DNA of 64,000 bases. It comes from Chitinophaga sp. Ak27 (GTDB lineage: Bacteria; Bacteroidota; Bacteroidia; Chitinophagales; Chitinophagaceae). The number at the start of each line of letters is the position of its first letter. Within the stretch, counting starts at the first letter, position 1. The stretch covers positions 124,001 through 188,000 of the forward strand of contig NZ_JABAOB010000006.1 of assembly GCF_012726295.1 (NCBI RefSeq), read 5' to 3'. Below, in pieces: positions 1 to 7,642 of this stretch. The position numbers and the translations under genes are program-made. Below the pieces are notes generated by a model, which worked only from the letters and a program-made list of their open reading frames with translations, did no database searches and was not told the origin of the DNA.

Positions 1-1169
1 TGAAAGAACCCATTTCTTCTAAAGGCCCACGCCTTAGCTGCGAAATCTCTTTACCCGGAAGATTTATCGTGTTAACACCCTTTAATGATATTGTTGCGGT
101 TTCAAAGAAAATCCACTCTTCCGAAGAAAGAAAAAGATTGCAGAAAATCGTGGAAGCGATCAAAGCGCCCAACTTTGGCGTAATCGTTCGCACCGCCGCT
201 GAAGGAAAGAAAACAGCAGAATTACACGAAGACCTGACAACCCTCGTTCAAACCTGGAAAAATATCCAGGCTAATCTCAATGGCGGCCAGGCTCCGCAGA
301 AGATTCTCAGTGAACAAACCAAAACAACCAGTATTCTCCGGGATCTGCTGAACGAGAGCTTTAACCGTATCGTAGTCAACGACAAAAATATATATACAGA
401 CGCTAAAACATATATCCAGAAAATTGCTCCGGAAAAGTCCGATATCGTTAACTACTATAATAACGGATCGCCCATTTTCGACAATTTCGGCATTACCCGG
501 CAGGTAAAAGCCTCCTTCGGTAAAACCGTTAACCTCGATAGCGGTGTATATCTTATTATTGAAGCCACTGAAGCCCTGCACGTAGTAGACGTGAATAGCG
601 GCTATAAAAGTTCCAGTAATAACCAGGAACAAAATGCTCTCGCCTCCAACCTGGAAGCCGCCGCAGAAATTGCCCGGCAACTGAGATTGCGAGACCTCGG
701 CGGTATCATTATCATTGACTTCATTGATATGAAACTGCCGGAAAACAAAAAAGCCATCTTTGAAGCCATGGAAAAGTTCATGGCGCAAGACCGGGCTAAA
801 CACACTATCTTACCTATATCGAAATTTGGGCTCATGCAGATTACCCGCCAGCGGGTAAAACCTGAGATCACGATATCTGTTGCGGAAGATTGTCCTACCT
901 GCCGGGGAACAGGTAAAATCGGCGCCTCCATGCTGATTCTTGAAGACATTGAAAAAAATCTGCAATACCTGCTGAACCACCAGCATAAAGGACTAACCAT
1001 CCGCGTACATCCTATACTACATGCTTACCTAACTAAGGGATTCCTGGGATCCAAACAATGGAAATGGTATTTCCAGTATAAAAAATGGATCAAATTAAAA
1101 GCAGATGCTAACTACCATCTTACTGAATATCGCTTTTTCGACGCCAACGATGAAGAAATAAAGTTGTAA
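1..1169 (+). CDS. rng: Ribonuclease E/G family protein, 5'-truncated by window edge
   Basis: Endoribonuclease for rRNA maturation and mRNA decay in the cytoplasm. The reading frame is open from base 3, and the residues before the first in-frame GTG (69) continue the conserved family sequence (KGPRLSCEISLPGR), so the true start and the S1 domain lie upstream of the window. Visible parts are the RNase H/DNase I-like catalytic core with the two metal-binding aspartate motifs (VVDVNSG and IIDFIDM) and the zinc-link CPTCRGTG. The C-terminus is short, as in RNase G-type proteins, with no long degradosome scaffold. A very long perfect hairpin follows 15 bases after the stop. Family assignment is firm; RNase G rather than E is inferred from the compact C-terminus. 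Confidence 0.95.
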   Translation, partial: KEPISSKGPRLSCEISLPGRFIVLTPFNDIVAVSKKIHSSEERKRLQKIVEAIKAPNFGVIVRTAAEGKKTAELHEDLTTLVQTWKNIQANLNGGQAPQKILSEQTKTTSILRDLLNESFNRIVVNDKNIYTDAKTYIQKIAPEKSDIVNYYNNGSPIFDNFGITRQVKASFGKTVNLDSGVYLIIEATEALHVVDVNSGYKSSSNNQEQNALASNLEAAAEIARQLRLRDLGGIIIIDFIDMKLPENKKAIFEAMEKFMAQDRAKHTILPISKFGLMQITRQRVKPEITISVAEDCPTCRGTGKIGASMLILEDIEKNLQYLLNHQHKGLTIRVHPILHAYLTKGFLGSKQWKWYFQYKKWIKLKADANYHLTEYRFFDANDEEIKL

Positions 1170-1184
1170 GAAAAAGGAACCTAT

Positions 1185-1240
1185 AAAACTATTAAACGAA
1201 TCGCCCCCGCAACCGCGGGGGCGATTCGTTTAATAGTTTT
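1185..1240 (+). terminator. 26-bp perfect hairpin terminator of rng
   Basis: Two perfectly complementary 26-base arms (1185-1210 and 1215-1240) enclose a 4-base loop (AACC). The arm has a GC-rich core next to the loop and AT-rich ends, so runs of A and T flank the stem on both sides. It would work as an intrinsic terminator after the RNase gene. The stem is far longer than termination needs. Confidence 0.85.
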
Positions 1241-1357
1241 ATCATTTTGTGTACTGCGCTTCTAAAACTATATATTTCATACATTTACCCTATTATCCCC
1301 ATTTATATTATTGTCATGATTGTTTTTAAGTAATTAAAATATACATCCATTACGCAT

Positions 1358-3028
1358 ATGACTATACGCCTTTACACCTCACTGGCTTTATTATCCCTGA
1401 TTATTTTCGCTGCCTGCCAGCAGCAGAGCGGGACCCGTAAGAAAACAAGAACAAGGGATACCACCCACTATACCAGGCAGGACTATATTGATCAGACGCT
1501 TGACAGCAATTATGTGAACCAGTTTCTGACAGCCAATACCTCCTATGATGCCTACGACGAATATATCCGTAATTTCTACCGCAAACGCGATTTCCATTAT
1601 GCCTGGATCGATAAAAACGGTTTAACAGAGCAGGCGGGCAACTTCATCAATATGATGAAAAATGACGCCGCTTATGGAATTAAAGACAGTAGCCTGATGA
1701 CGCCCGATCTGCAGCAGCTGACGGATACCATGCTGGTAAGCGATTCGGGGCTGAAGCCCGGCGATACTGCCATTCCGCGTATAGAAATGATGCTCACCGC
1801 TCAATTCTTTGCCTATGGTAATAAGGTCTGGGGCGGGTTGACCGCCGATTCTACCAAGGACCTGGAATGGTTTATTCCGCGTAAGAAGATTGATATGGAA
1901 AGCCTGCTGGACTCCATGGTGGCTAAGAAGAATAATGCCTTTGAAGATGATGAACCGGTAAACAGACAGTATATTCTCCTGCGTCAACAGCTGAAAAAAC
2001 TAGCTAAGATAGCTACAGGTAATAAATGGGACTCTATCCGGGCAAGTGCCAAAAGCTTTAAAAAGGGGGATTCAGCTGAAGTAATTGCCCAGGTAAAATA
2101 CAGACTGGAAGCCTTTGGCGATTTGCCGGGAACGGATAGCAGCCAACGCTTCACTGCTGCACTGGACACGGCTGTTAGGGGGTTCCAGGACCGGATGGGA
2201 ATAAAAATAGATGGCCTTATCAATAAAAGTGTACTCGATGCGCTGAATGTGCCTGTAGAAGATCGTATCCGGAAAATACTGCTGAATATGGAGCGCTTAC
2301 GCTGGGTACCTATAGAGCCTGTTACAGACTACATCCTGGTTAACATCCCGCAGTTTAAAATGCATGCATATGAAAAAGGCAAACTAGCCTGGAGTGCAAA
2401 TGTAGTGGTGGGTAAGCCCGGGGCTAATACCGTGATATTTACTAAAGAGTTGCGCTATATCGTGTTTAGCCCCTATTGGAATGTACCTCCGGGTATCTTG
2501 TCAAAAGAAGTATTACCGGGTTTAAAACGTAGTGCTGGTAGCTACCTGGCCAGGCAAAACATGGAGATAGTAGGCGCCAGCGGCAAGGTGGTGGCTCCCG
2601 GATCCATCAATTTCAGCAAGTATTCCGGCGGAAATTTCCCTTATGTGGTGCGTCAGAAGCCCGGTGGCAAAAACTCCCTGGGCAAAGTGAAATTCCTGTT
2701 TCCCAACGAGTATAATATTTACCTGCATGATACCCCTGCGCGTTATTTGTTTGGAGAAAACAAACGTTCTTTCAGCCACGGGTGCATCAGGGTTTCAGAG
2801 CCTAAACACCTGGCAGAATGGTTGCTACGCGATGATTCTTCCTGGACGTCCCAGAAGATAGATGACTTAATGAATGCCGGGAAAGAAAAATTTGTGACAG
2901 TGAAAGATAAGGTGCCGGTATTTATCGTTTATTTCACTGCCTTTGTGGACCACAATGGTCAGCTGAATTTCAGGGATGATGTATATGGCCACGACCAGAA
3001 ACTGGCGGCTGCGTTATTTGGTAGATAG
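1358..3028 (+). CDS. Lipoprotein murein L,D-transpeptidase (YkuD domain, YcbB-like)
   Basis: Predicted periplasmic peptidoglycan enzyme that makes 3-3 cross-links or attaches proteins through a catalytic cysteine. The 556-residue protein begins with a lipoprotein signal ending in the lipobox FAAC at about residue 20. A scaffold region is followed by a peptidoglycan-binding domain (about 240-300, with GFQDRMGIKIDG) and a YkuD domain containing SHGCIRVS, with His474 and Cys476 as catalytic residues. Length and domain order match the YcbB/LdtD group. It stands alone, with terminator-like hairpins on both sides. The ATG at 1358 is chosen because it gives the signal peptide. Confidence 0.93.
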   Translation: MTIRLYTSLALLSLIIFAACQQQSGTRKKTRTRDTTHYTRQDYIDQTLDSNYVNQFLTANTSYDAYDEYIRNFYRKRDFHYAWIDKNGLTEQAGNFINMMKNDAAYGIKDSSLMTPDLQQLTDTMLVSDSGLKPGDTAIPRIEMMLTAQFFAYGNKVWGGLTADSTKDLEWFIPRKKIDMESLLDSMVAKKNNAFEDDEPVNRQYILLRQQLKKLAKIATGNKWDSIRASAKSFKKGDSAEVIAQVKYRLEAFGDLPGTDSSQRFTAALDTAVRGFQDRMGIKIDGLINKSVLDALNVPVEDRIRKILLNMERLRWVPIEPVTDYILVNIPQFKMHAYEKGKLAWSANVVVGKPGANTVIFTKELRYIVFSPYWNVPPGILSKEVLPGLKRSAGSYLARQNMEIVGASGKVVAPGSINFSKYSGGNFPYVVRQKPGGKNSLGKVKFLFPNEYNIYLHDTPARYLFGENKRSFSHGCIRVSEPKHLAEWLLRDDSSWTSQKIDDLMNAGKEKFVTVKDKVPVFIVYFTAFVDHNGQLNFRDDVYGHDQKLAAALFGR

Positions 3029-3040
3029 CGCTGAAAGCAT

Positions 3041-3090
3041 AAAGTATAAAGCCATTGCATTGATCATTCACTACAATGGCTTTATGCTTT
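3041..3090. terminator. Hairpin between convergent L,D-transpeptidase and ridA genes
   Basis: Arms 3041-3057 and 3074-3090 pair over 17 bp with one G-U, around a 16-base loop. The distal end abuts the stop codon of the minus-strand ridA gene, so it can serve both transcripts. An extra AAAGC unit precedes the left arm at 3034, linking it to the AAAGC-rich palindromes elsewhere in the window. Confidence 0.7.
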
Positions 3091-3092
3091 AA

Positions 3093-3473
3093 TTAGTCTA
3101 CCGCTATTACAGATATTTCCACATTTACGCCTTTGGGCAGCGCTGCTACCTGGACTGTTTCCCGGGCGGGGAAGTCGCTCGTAAAATAGCTGCCATATGC
3201 TTCATTCACTTGTGGGAAAGTTTGCATATCTGTTATAAAGATGGTGGTTTTGACCACATTTTGAAAACCCATACCCGCGGCAGTAAGTACTGCTGCCAGG
3301 TTCTTCATCGCCTGATGGGTTTCATCTGAGATTCCTGAAGTAACGAGGTTACCTGAAGCCGGGTCCAGGGGAATTTGTCCGGATACATAGAGGGTATTCC
3401 CCACTTTTACAGACTGGTTATAAGGCCCGATAGGAGCGGGCGCATTGGGAGTATTAATAATTTGCTTTTCCAT
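3093..3473 (-). CDS. ridA: RidA family enamine/imine deaminase
   Basis: Hydrolyses reactive enamine and imine intermediates such as 2-aminoacrylate, protecting PLP enzymes. The 126-residue product has the usual family length and the hallmarks GPYNQSVKVGN and LYVSGQIPLDP near the N-terminus, then the late signature ARETVQVAALPKGVNVEISV containing the arginine that binds the substrate carboxylate. The frame stays open far upstream, but homology begins at MEKQIINTPNAPAPIGPY, fixing the start at the ATG ending at 3473. It is divergent from the 3HCDH-like gene, with about 100 bases between them. Confidence 0.95.
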   Translation of the reverse strand: MEKQIINTPNAPAPIGPYNQSVKVGNTLYVSGQIPLDPASGNLVTSGISDETHQAMKNLAAVLTAAGMGFQNVVKTTIFITDMQTFPQVNEAYGSYFTSDFPARETVQVAALPKGVNVEISVIAVD

Positions 3474-3572
3474 ATAAACGAAAGTAAATAATAAATAAGA
3501 ACGTACAAACGTCTGTGGGGGCAGATGTACGTTAATTAATGATTCTTTATTAGGTTTGCCGAAATTTAACGC

Positions 3573-4238
3573 ATGAATATCCTGGTAATAGCAGATGCGC
3601 AACGGTTTGAAGAATTGCAGCAGAAAGGAATAGCCAAGCATCATGAAGTACAGTGGAAAACGAGCCTGGAAGAGGTTTTGTCGCTGAAAGTATTCGACCT
3701 GGTGCTGGATCTTATTTTCGATGACAGGCCAGAGCATGCCGGGGTATATGCAAAGAACCCGGCGGTGCCGGTACTGGCGGGAATGGTAAAAACTTCGCTG
3801 GCTGAAGTGATGAACCAGTATGCGTTTGAGCAGGGTTTCAATATTATGGGCTGCAATTTTCTGCCTGGTTTTGTGAGCATGCCGGTAACAGAAGTGTCGG
3901 TAATGGATGAAGGGCAGCAGGAAACGGTAGATGATCTTATGCACGAGTTGGGCTGGGAATATGCCCTGGTAGCGGATGCTATCGGAATGGTTACTCCCCG
4001 GGTAATATGTATGATTATTAATGAAGCCTACCTGGCCCTGGAAGAGGGTACTGCTTCCCGGGAAGATATAGATACTTCCATGCGTCTGGGGACCAATTAC
4101 CCATATGGTCCTTTTGAGTGGAGCGAGCGGATTGGGATTAGGCATGTATATGAAGTATTAAAAGCAGTACACGATATTACCGGCGATGACCGTTATACCG
4201 TGGCAGGGGCGCTGCAGACAGCATACGAAGCAATTTAA
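3573..4238 (+). CDS. 3-hydroxyacyl-CoA dehydrogenase-like protein lacking the dinucleotide motif
   Basis: The C-terminal two thirds (about residues 85-221) match the helical dimerisation domain of 3-hydroxyacyl-CoA dehydrogenases (LPGFVSMPVTEV, then TPRVICMIINEAYLALEEG and NYPYGPFEW). The N-terminal part keeps a reduced Rossmann-like pattern but has no GxGxxG, so NAD binding is doubtful. At 221 residues it is about 60-80 residues shorter than the usual enzymes. The neighbour tsaB starts 8 bases downstream, so the two are probably cotranscribed. Catalytic activity cannot be assumed; the fold family is clear. Confidence 0.8.
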   Translation: MNILVIADAQRFEELQQKGIAKHHEVQWKTSLEEVLSLKVFDLVLDLIFDDRPEHAGVYAKNPAVPVLAGMVKTSLAEVMNQYAFEQGFNIMGCNFLPGFVSMPVTEVSVMDEGQQETVDDLMHELGWEYALVADAIGMVTPRVICMIINEAYLALEEGTASREDIDTSMRLGTNYPYGPFEWSERIGIRHVYEVLKAVHDITGDDRYTVAGALQTAYEAI

Positions 4239-4246
4239 TTTTTTCC

Positions 4247-4924
4247 ATGGCACTTATATTAAATATTGATACAGCTACTACTGTTGGCTCAGTAAGTCTT
4301 TCCCGCGATGGGCAAGCGATACAGACCTTGGTAAACGAAAAGCAGCAGGATCATGCTGCTGCTATGATCCTGTTTGTACAACAGATATTAAAGGACCAGG
4401 GTATTAGTGCGCAGGAGTTGGATGCTGTAGCGGTGAGTGCGGGTCCGGGTTCGTATACGGGTTTACGTGTGGGCGTGGCTACGGCCAAAGGATTATGCTA
4501 TGCCTGGAATAAGCCGCTGCTGGCTATTTCCACGCTACAGATGATGGCGCAGGGATTATTAGCGGAAGTAAAAGATGCTACTGCCTGGTATTGTCCAATG
4601 CTGGATGCCCGCAGGCAGGAGGTATTCATGGCGCTTTATGATGCCCAATTGCAGGAGGTGATGGCGCCACAGGCGATGATCCTGGAGCCTCATTTATTAG
4701 AAGCTTCATTGGCAGAAAAGAAAATTTATTTCTTTGGAGATGGTAGCCCAAAATGGGAGGTGATGTTATCTTCGCCTAGAAATGCTATTTTTGCAAAATA
4801 TGTGATAAATGCCGCGCATATGGCTCCGCTTTCAGCGCAGGCGTTCGAGAAAAAACAGTTCGTTGATCTGGCTTATTTCAGCCCTTTTTACCTGAAACCC
4901 TTCTTTTCTCCTCCAAAACCCTAA
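4247..4924 (+). CDS. tsaB: tRNA threonylcarbamoyladenosine biosynthesis protein TsaB
   Basis: Partner and regulator of TsaD in making the t6A37 modification of tRNAs that read ANN codons. The protein is ASKHA-fold and 225 residues, a normal TsaB length. It has an N-terminal phosphate-type loop (ILNIDTATTVGSVSL) and the signature AGPGSYTGLRVGVATAKG around residues 66-83. The C-terminal half is variable, as usual for TsaB. It follows the 3HCDH-like gene by 8 bases. No terminator is obvious in the 213-base gap that follows. Confidence 0.93.
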   Translation: MALILNIDTATTVGSVSLSRDGQAIQTLVNEKQQDHAAAMILFVQQILKDQGISAQELDAVAVSAGPGSYTGLRVGVATAKGLCYAWNKPLLAISTLQMMAQGLLAEVKDATAWYCPMLDARRQEVFMALYDAQLQEVMAPQAMILEPHLLEASLAEKKIYFFGDGSPKWEVMLSSPRNAIFAKYVINAAHMAPLSAQAFEKKQFVDLAYFSPFYLKPFFSPPKP

Positions 4925-5137
4925 CACATATGTTTGATTTGTCATGAAACAGTCAAATTACATCTAATTTGCAAGTATCCGGGGGTTATATATGATAAAA
5001 TAAGGTATGGAAATTTTTTTTATTGTGATAGATATTATATTTTTGTATAAATCGATAACCGCAATTGTTGTCTAACTGTTTGCGAGTACTGTCCGTTGAT
5101 CCCTTTCATTTCATCATTTTTTTAAAACTATTATGCG

Positions 5138-5497
5138 ATGGAAAAAACATTATTAACTACCTCTTCTAATACTCTTATTATTTCTAGAGGTACCAATGAA
5201 AAAGACCAGATCAAATTGGATTACATTGCCGTTAAGAAAGCCGCTATGGTTTTGCGTGCTATCAACCATAAGCTGCGCCAGCAGATGATTAAGCTGTTGG
5301 AAGACCACAAGAAAATGACTGTGACAGAGATTTATGTGAAATTGCGTCTGGAACAATCGGTAGCATCACAGCACCTGGCCATTTTAAGGCGTGCAGGCAT
5401 TGTAATTACAGAAAGAGATGGTAAGTTTATTCACTACACCATCAACAAGCAACGTATTGCTGAGGTGGCGAAGTTCGTGGAAGAACTTGTTGGTTAA
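5138..5497 (+). CDS. ArsR-family winged-helix transcriptional regulator (cysteine-free)
   Basis: Small (119 residues) DNA-binding repressor. A winged helix-turn-helix spans about residues 35-110, with the recognition region LEQSVASQHLAILRRAGIV and a wing DGKFIHYTI. There is no cysteine anywhere, so it cannot use the dithiol switch of SqrR/BigR-type sulfide sensors nor a cysteine metal site. It sits directly upstream of the persulfide dioxygenase gene, separated by a palindrome and a terminator hairpin, which suggests but does not prove that it controls that gene. The ligand is unknown. Confidence 0.88.
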   Translation: MEKTLLTTSSNTLIISRGTNEKDQIKLDYIAVKKAAMVLRAINHKLRQQMIKLLEDHKKMTVTEIYVKLRLEQSVASQHLAILRRAGIVITERDGKFIHYTINKQRIAEVAKFVEELVG

Positions 5498-5506
5498 AAG
5501 TATTGG

Positions 5507-5523
5507 TCCGTATCACATACGGA
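5507..5523. promoter_or_regulatory. Palindrome between arsR-type gene and persulfide dioxygenase gene
   Basis: TCCGTAT and ATACGGA form perfect 7-base arms around CAC. The site lies just after the regulator stop codon and about 110 bases before the dioxygenase gene. It could be an operator of the ArsR protein or simply an extra hairpin ahead of the terminator. Confidence 0.35.
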
Positions 5524-5534
5524 AAACATTATAT

Positions 5535-5563
5535 AAAAAAGTAGCCTTTATGGCTACTTTTTT
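5535..5563 (+). terminator. Intrinsic terminator after the ArsR-family gene
   Basis: Arms 5535-5546 and 5552-5563 pair over 12 bp (A-tract, GTAGCC) around TTTAT, and the right arm ends in a run of T. This is a standard bidirectional-type intrinsic terminator and implies that the downstream dioxygenase gene has its own promoter. Confidence 0.85.
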
Positions 5564-5608
5564 ATTTTGGTATAGATTTTATCCATAAGTGGAGCGCCGG
5601 AGAAGTTG

Positions 5609-5616
5609 TAAATTTG
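5609..5616 (+). promoter_or_regulatory. Possible -7 element of the persulfide dioxygenase gene
   Basis: TAAATTTG matches the Bacteroidota -7 consensus TAnnTTTG and lies 15 bases before the ATG at 5632. No TTTG sits at the expected 19-20-base distance upstream, so support is partial. Confidence 0.35.
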
Positions 5617-5631
5617 TCAAAATCAAAAACC

Positions 5632-7035
5632 ATGTTCGTAAAACAATTGTACACCAACTGTTTGTCAGAAGCTGCTTACTTCATTGCATCTGAAGGAGTA
5701 GCGGTTGTGATAGACCCGTTACGAGATATCGAGGTTTATCTTGATCTGGCAAAAGAACACAACGCAACCATTCAATACATTTTTGAAACGCATTTTCACG
5801 CGGACTTTGTTTCAGGACACCTGGAACTCGCTGCTGCTACGGGTGCCAAAATCGTTTATGGTCCCGGCGCAGTAACCAACTTCGAAACGTATGTTGCCAA
5901 CGACAACGAAGTTTTCAACATCGGGGCAGTAACAATGAAAGTGCTGCATACACCTGGTCACACCCTGGAATCTTCCTGCTACCTGTTGTCTGATGAAAAG
6001 CAACAGCCTTATGCCGTATTCACCGGAGATACCTTATTCGTAGGGGATGTTGGTCGCCCGGATTTGTTCAGTGGTAATTTAACCAAAGAAGAACTGGCCG
6101 ACTACTTGTTTGATTCTCTCAACAGTAAAATCAAAACTTTGCCGGATAACGTAATTGTATATCCGGCGCATGGCCCTGGGTCTGCCTGCGGTAAGAATCT
6201 GGGACCAAATACTTTCAGCACTATTGGTGATGAAAAGGCGACGAACTACGCATTACTGGCAACTGATAAGCAGGAGTTTATAGACCAGGTGACCAGTGGC
6301 TTAAGTACACCTCCTTCTTATTTCCCGATTAACGCAAAGATCAACAAAGAAGGTTATGATGCGCTGAAAGCCGTGATGGAAAAGGCTATGCAGCCATTAG
6401 ATCCTGCCGCATTTAAAGCGAAAGCAAAAGCTGGCGCCCTGATCCTGGATACCCGACCCGCGAAAGAATTTGGTGATGGATTTGTACCTGGCTCTATCAG
6501 CATTGGCCTGGAAGGCCGCTTCGCTGAATGGGCCGGTAGCCTGTTGCCATTTGACCAGGATATTATTCTGGTAGCCCCCATCGGCCAGGAAGAAGAAACG
6601 GTAGTAAGAATGGCGAGAGTGGGCTTCGACAATGTAGTAGGTTACCTGGAAGGTGGTTATCCTGCCTGGGCTGCCTCCGGAGAAGCCATCGACATGATCA
6701 TCACGGTAGAAGCAGATGAATTGGCCATGGATATTCCGCACGATCCCAACCTGGTGATCATAGACGTTCGTAAACCCATTGAGTTTGCAGATGGCCATAT
6801 CAAAAATGCCATCAATATTTCCCTGGGCGACATGGTGGATCCTGGTAAGATCGCGGATTTTGAAGATAACCATAACCTGTACGTGCATTGCCAGGGTGGT
6901 TACCGGAGTATTATCGCCTGCTCTATCATGAAAAGAGAAGGAATCCACAATCTGCGTAATGTAGAAGGTGGCTTCGCTAAAATGAAAGACCAGAAAGGAT
7001 TGCAGGTCGTACAGGAAAAAACAGTACTCAACTAA
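5632..7035 (+). CDS. CstB-like persulfide dioxygenase-rhodanese fusion (MBL fold)
   Basis: Oxidises glutathione- or other persulfides to sulfite and transfers sulfane sulfur, in cytoplasmic sulfide detoxification. The metallo-beta-lactamase domain (about 1-230) has the mono-iron motif THFHADF with His54, His56 and Asp58, and GHTLES further on. Two rhodanese domains follow. The first (about 265-350) lacks the catalytic cysteine (LVAPIGQEEE in the loop), while the second has VHCQGGYRS with Cys420. This three-part order is that of CstB. The ATG at 5632 is preferred over an in-frame TTG at 5614 because homology starts at MFVKQLYT. The preceding ArsR gene suggests inducible control. Confidence 0.92.
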   Translation: MFVKQLYTNCLSEAAYFIASEGVAVVIDPLRDIEVYLDLAKEHNATIQYIFETHFHADFVSGHLELAAATGAKIVYGPGAVTNFETYVANDNEVFNIGAVTMKVLHTPGHTLESSCYLLSDEKQQPYAVFTGDTLFVGDVGRPDLFSGNLTKEELADYLFDSLNSKIKTLPDNVIVYPAHGPGSACGKNLGPNTFSTIGDEKATNYALLATDKQEFIDQVTSGLSTPPSYFPINAKINKEGYDALKAVMEKAMQPLDPAAFKAKAKAGALILDTRPAKEFGDGFVPGSISIGLEGRFAEWAGSLLPFDQDIILVAPIGQEEETVVRMARVGFDNVVGYLEGGYPAWAASGEAIDMIITVEADELAMDIPHDPNLVIIDVRKPIEFADGHIKNAINISLGDMVDPGKIADFEDNHNLYVHCQGGYRSIIACSIMKREGIHNLRNVEGGFAKMKDQKGLQVVQEKTVLN

Positions 7036-7056
7036 TCGTTATATATTATCAAGCGC

Positions 7057-7093
7057 AGGAGCGGTGACCACCAGGTTGCCGCTCCTCTTTTTT
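7057..7093 (+). terminator. Intrinsic terminator after the persulfide dioxygenase gene
   Basis: AGGAGCGG (7057-7064) pairs with CCGCTCCT (7079-7086) around a 14-base loop, followed by CTTTTTT. It lies 21 bases after the stop codon at 7035. Confidence 0.85.
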
Positions 7094-7140
7094 GGCTATT
7101 CCCCGTCTATTTGTTAACTTCTGGAATAAAATGTTTGGGA

Positions 7141-7632
7141 ATGACTAACAAAAGCCTGATAGCCTCGTTATGTTTGGGCGTATGTTTGTTCGCCTGTCAG
7201 CCTTCCGATTCGGCTCTTCAGAAAGAAGTAAATGAAAGACTAAGCCTGGTACCGGGCATCACCGCGGATGTAAAAAACGGAACGGTTATCCTGAGTGGGG
7301 AAGTGAGCGATGAAGTTGCCAAATCCGCTGCAGAAGATGCGCTCCGGGGTGTAAAAGGGATTAAGTCGGTACAGGACAACATCACTGTGAAAGCGCCACT
7401 GCCCGCAACTCCGGCGCCGCAAACTACCGTTACAGCTGATCCGGATCAGCTGCTCAAAAGGAAATTAGATTCCGTTTATGCCGCCAATGGATTTACCGAT
7501 ATTACTGTTACTATTTCCGCAGGAGAAATAACGTTGGACGGCACTGTAAAAAGGAAGCAGCTACGCAAAGTCGTAAAGATGGCACAGCAGGCTTCCAATA
7601 AGAAAGTTGTCAGCCATGTAAAAGGGAAATAA
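7141..7632 (+). CDS. BON-domain lipoprotein
   Basis: Envelope lipoprotein of 163 residues. The signal sequence MTNKSLIASLCLGVCLFAC ends in a lipobox whose cysteine is followed by QPSD, favouring periplasmic lipid anchoring. Two BON modules follow (about 22-88 and 105-163), each with the alternating V-x-V pattern and a conserved glycine (TVILSGEVSDEVAKSAAED; ITLDGTVKRKQLRKV), joined by a Pro/Ala/Thr linker. BON domains bind phospholipid or sugar surfaces; OsmY and Kbp are relatives. The ATG at 7141 is chosen over an in-frame TTG at 7111 because it gives a clean signal peptide. No operon partner is evident. Confidence 0.87.
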   Translation: MTNKSLIASLCLGVCLFACQPSDSALQKEVNERLSLVPGITADVKNGTVILSGEVSDEVAKSAAEDALRGVKGIKSVQDNITVKAPLPATPAPQTTVTADPDQLLKRKLDSVYAANGFTDITVTISAGEITLDGTVKRKQLRKVVKMAQQASNKKVVSHVKGK

Positions 7633-7642
7633 GCGACCTCTT

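Noticed and set aside
3093..4145. A 350-residue minus-strand frame covering ridA and its upstream region
   Set aside because: Only the last 126 residues resemble a protein family (RidA). The N-terminal part is antisense to the 3HCDH-like gene and is chance open frame.
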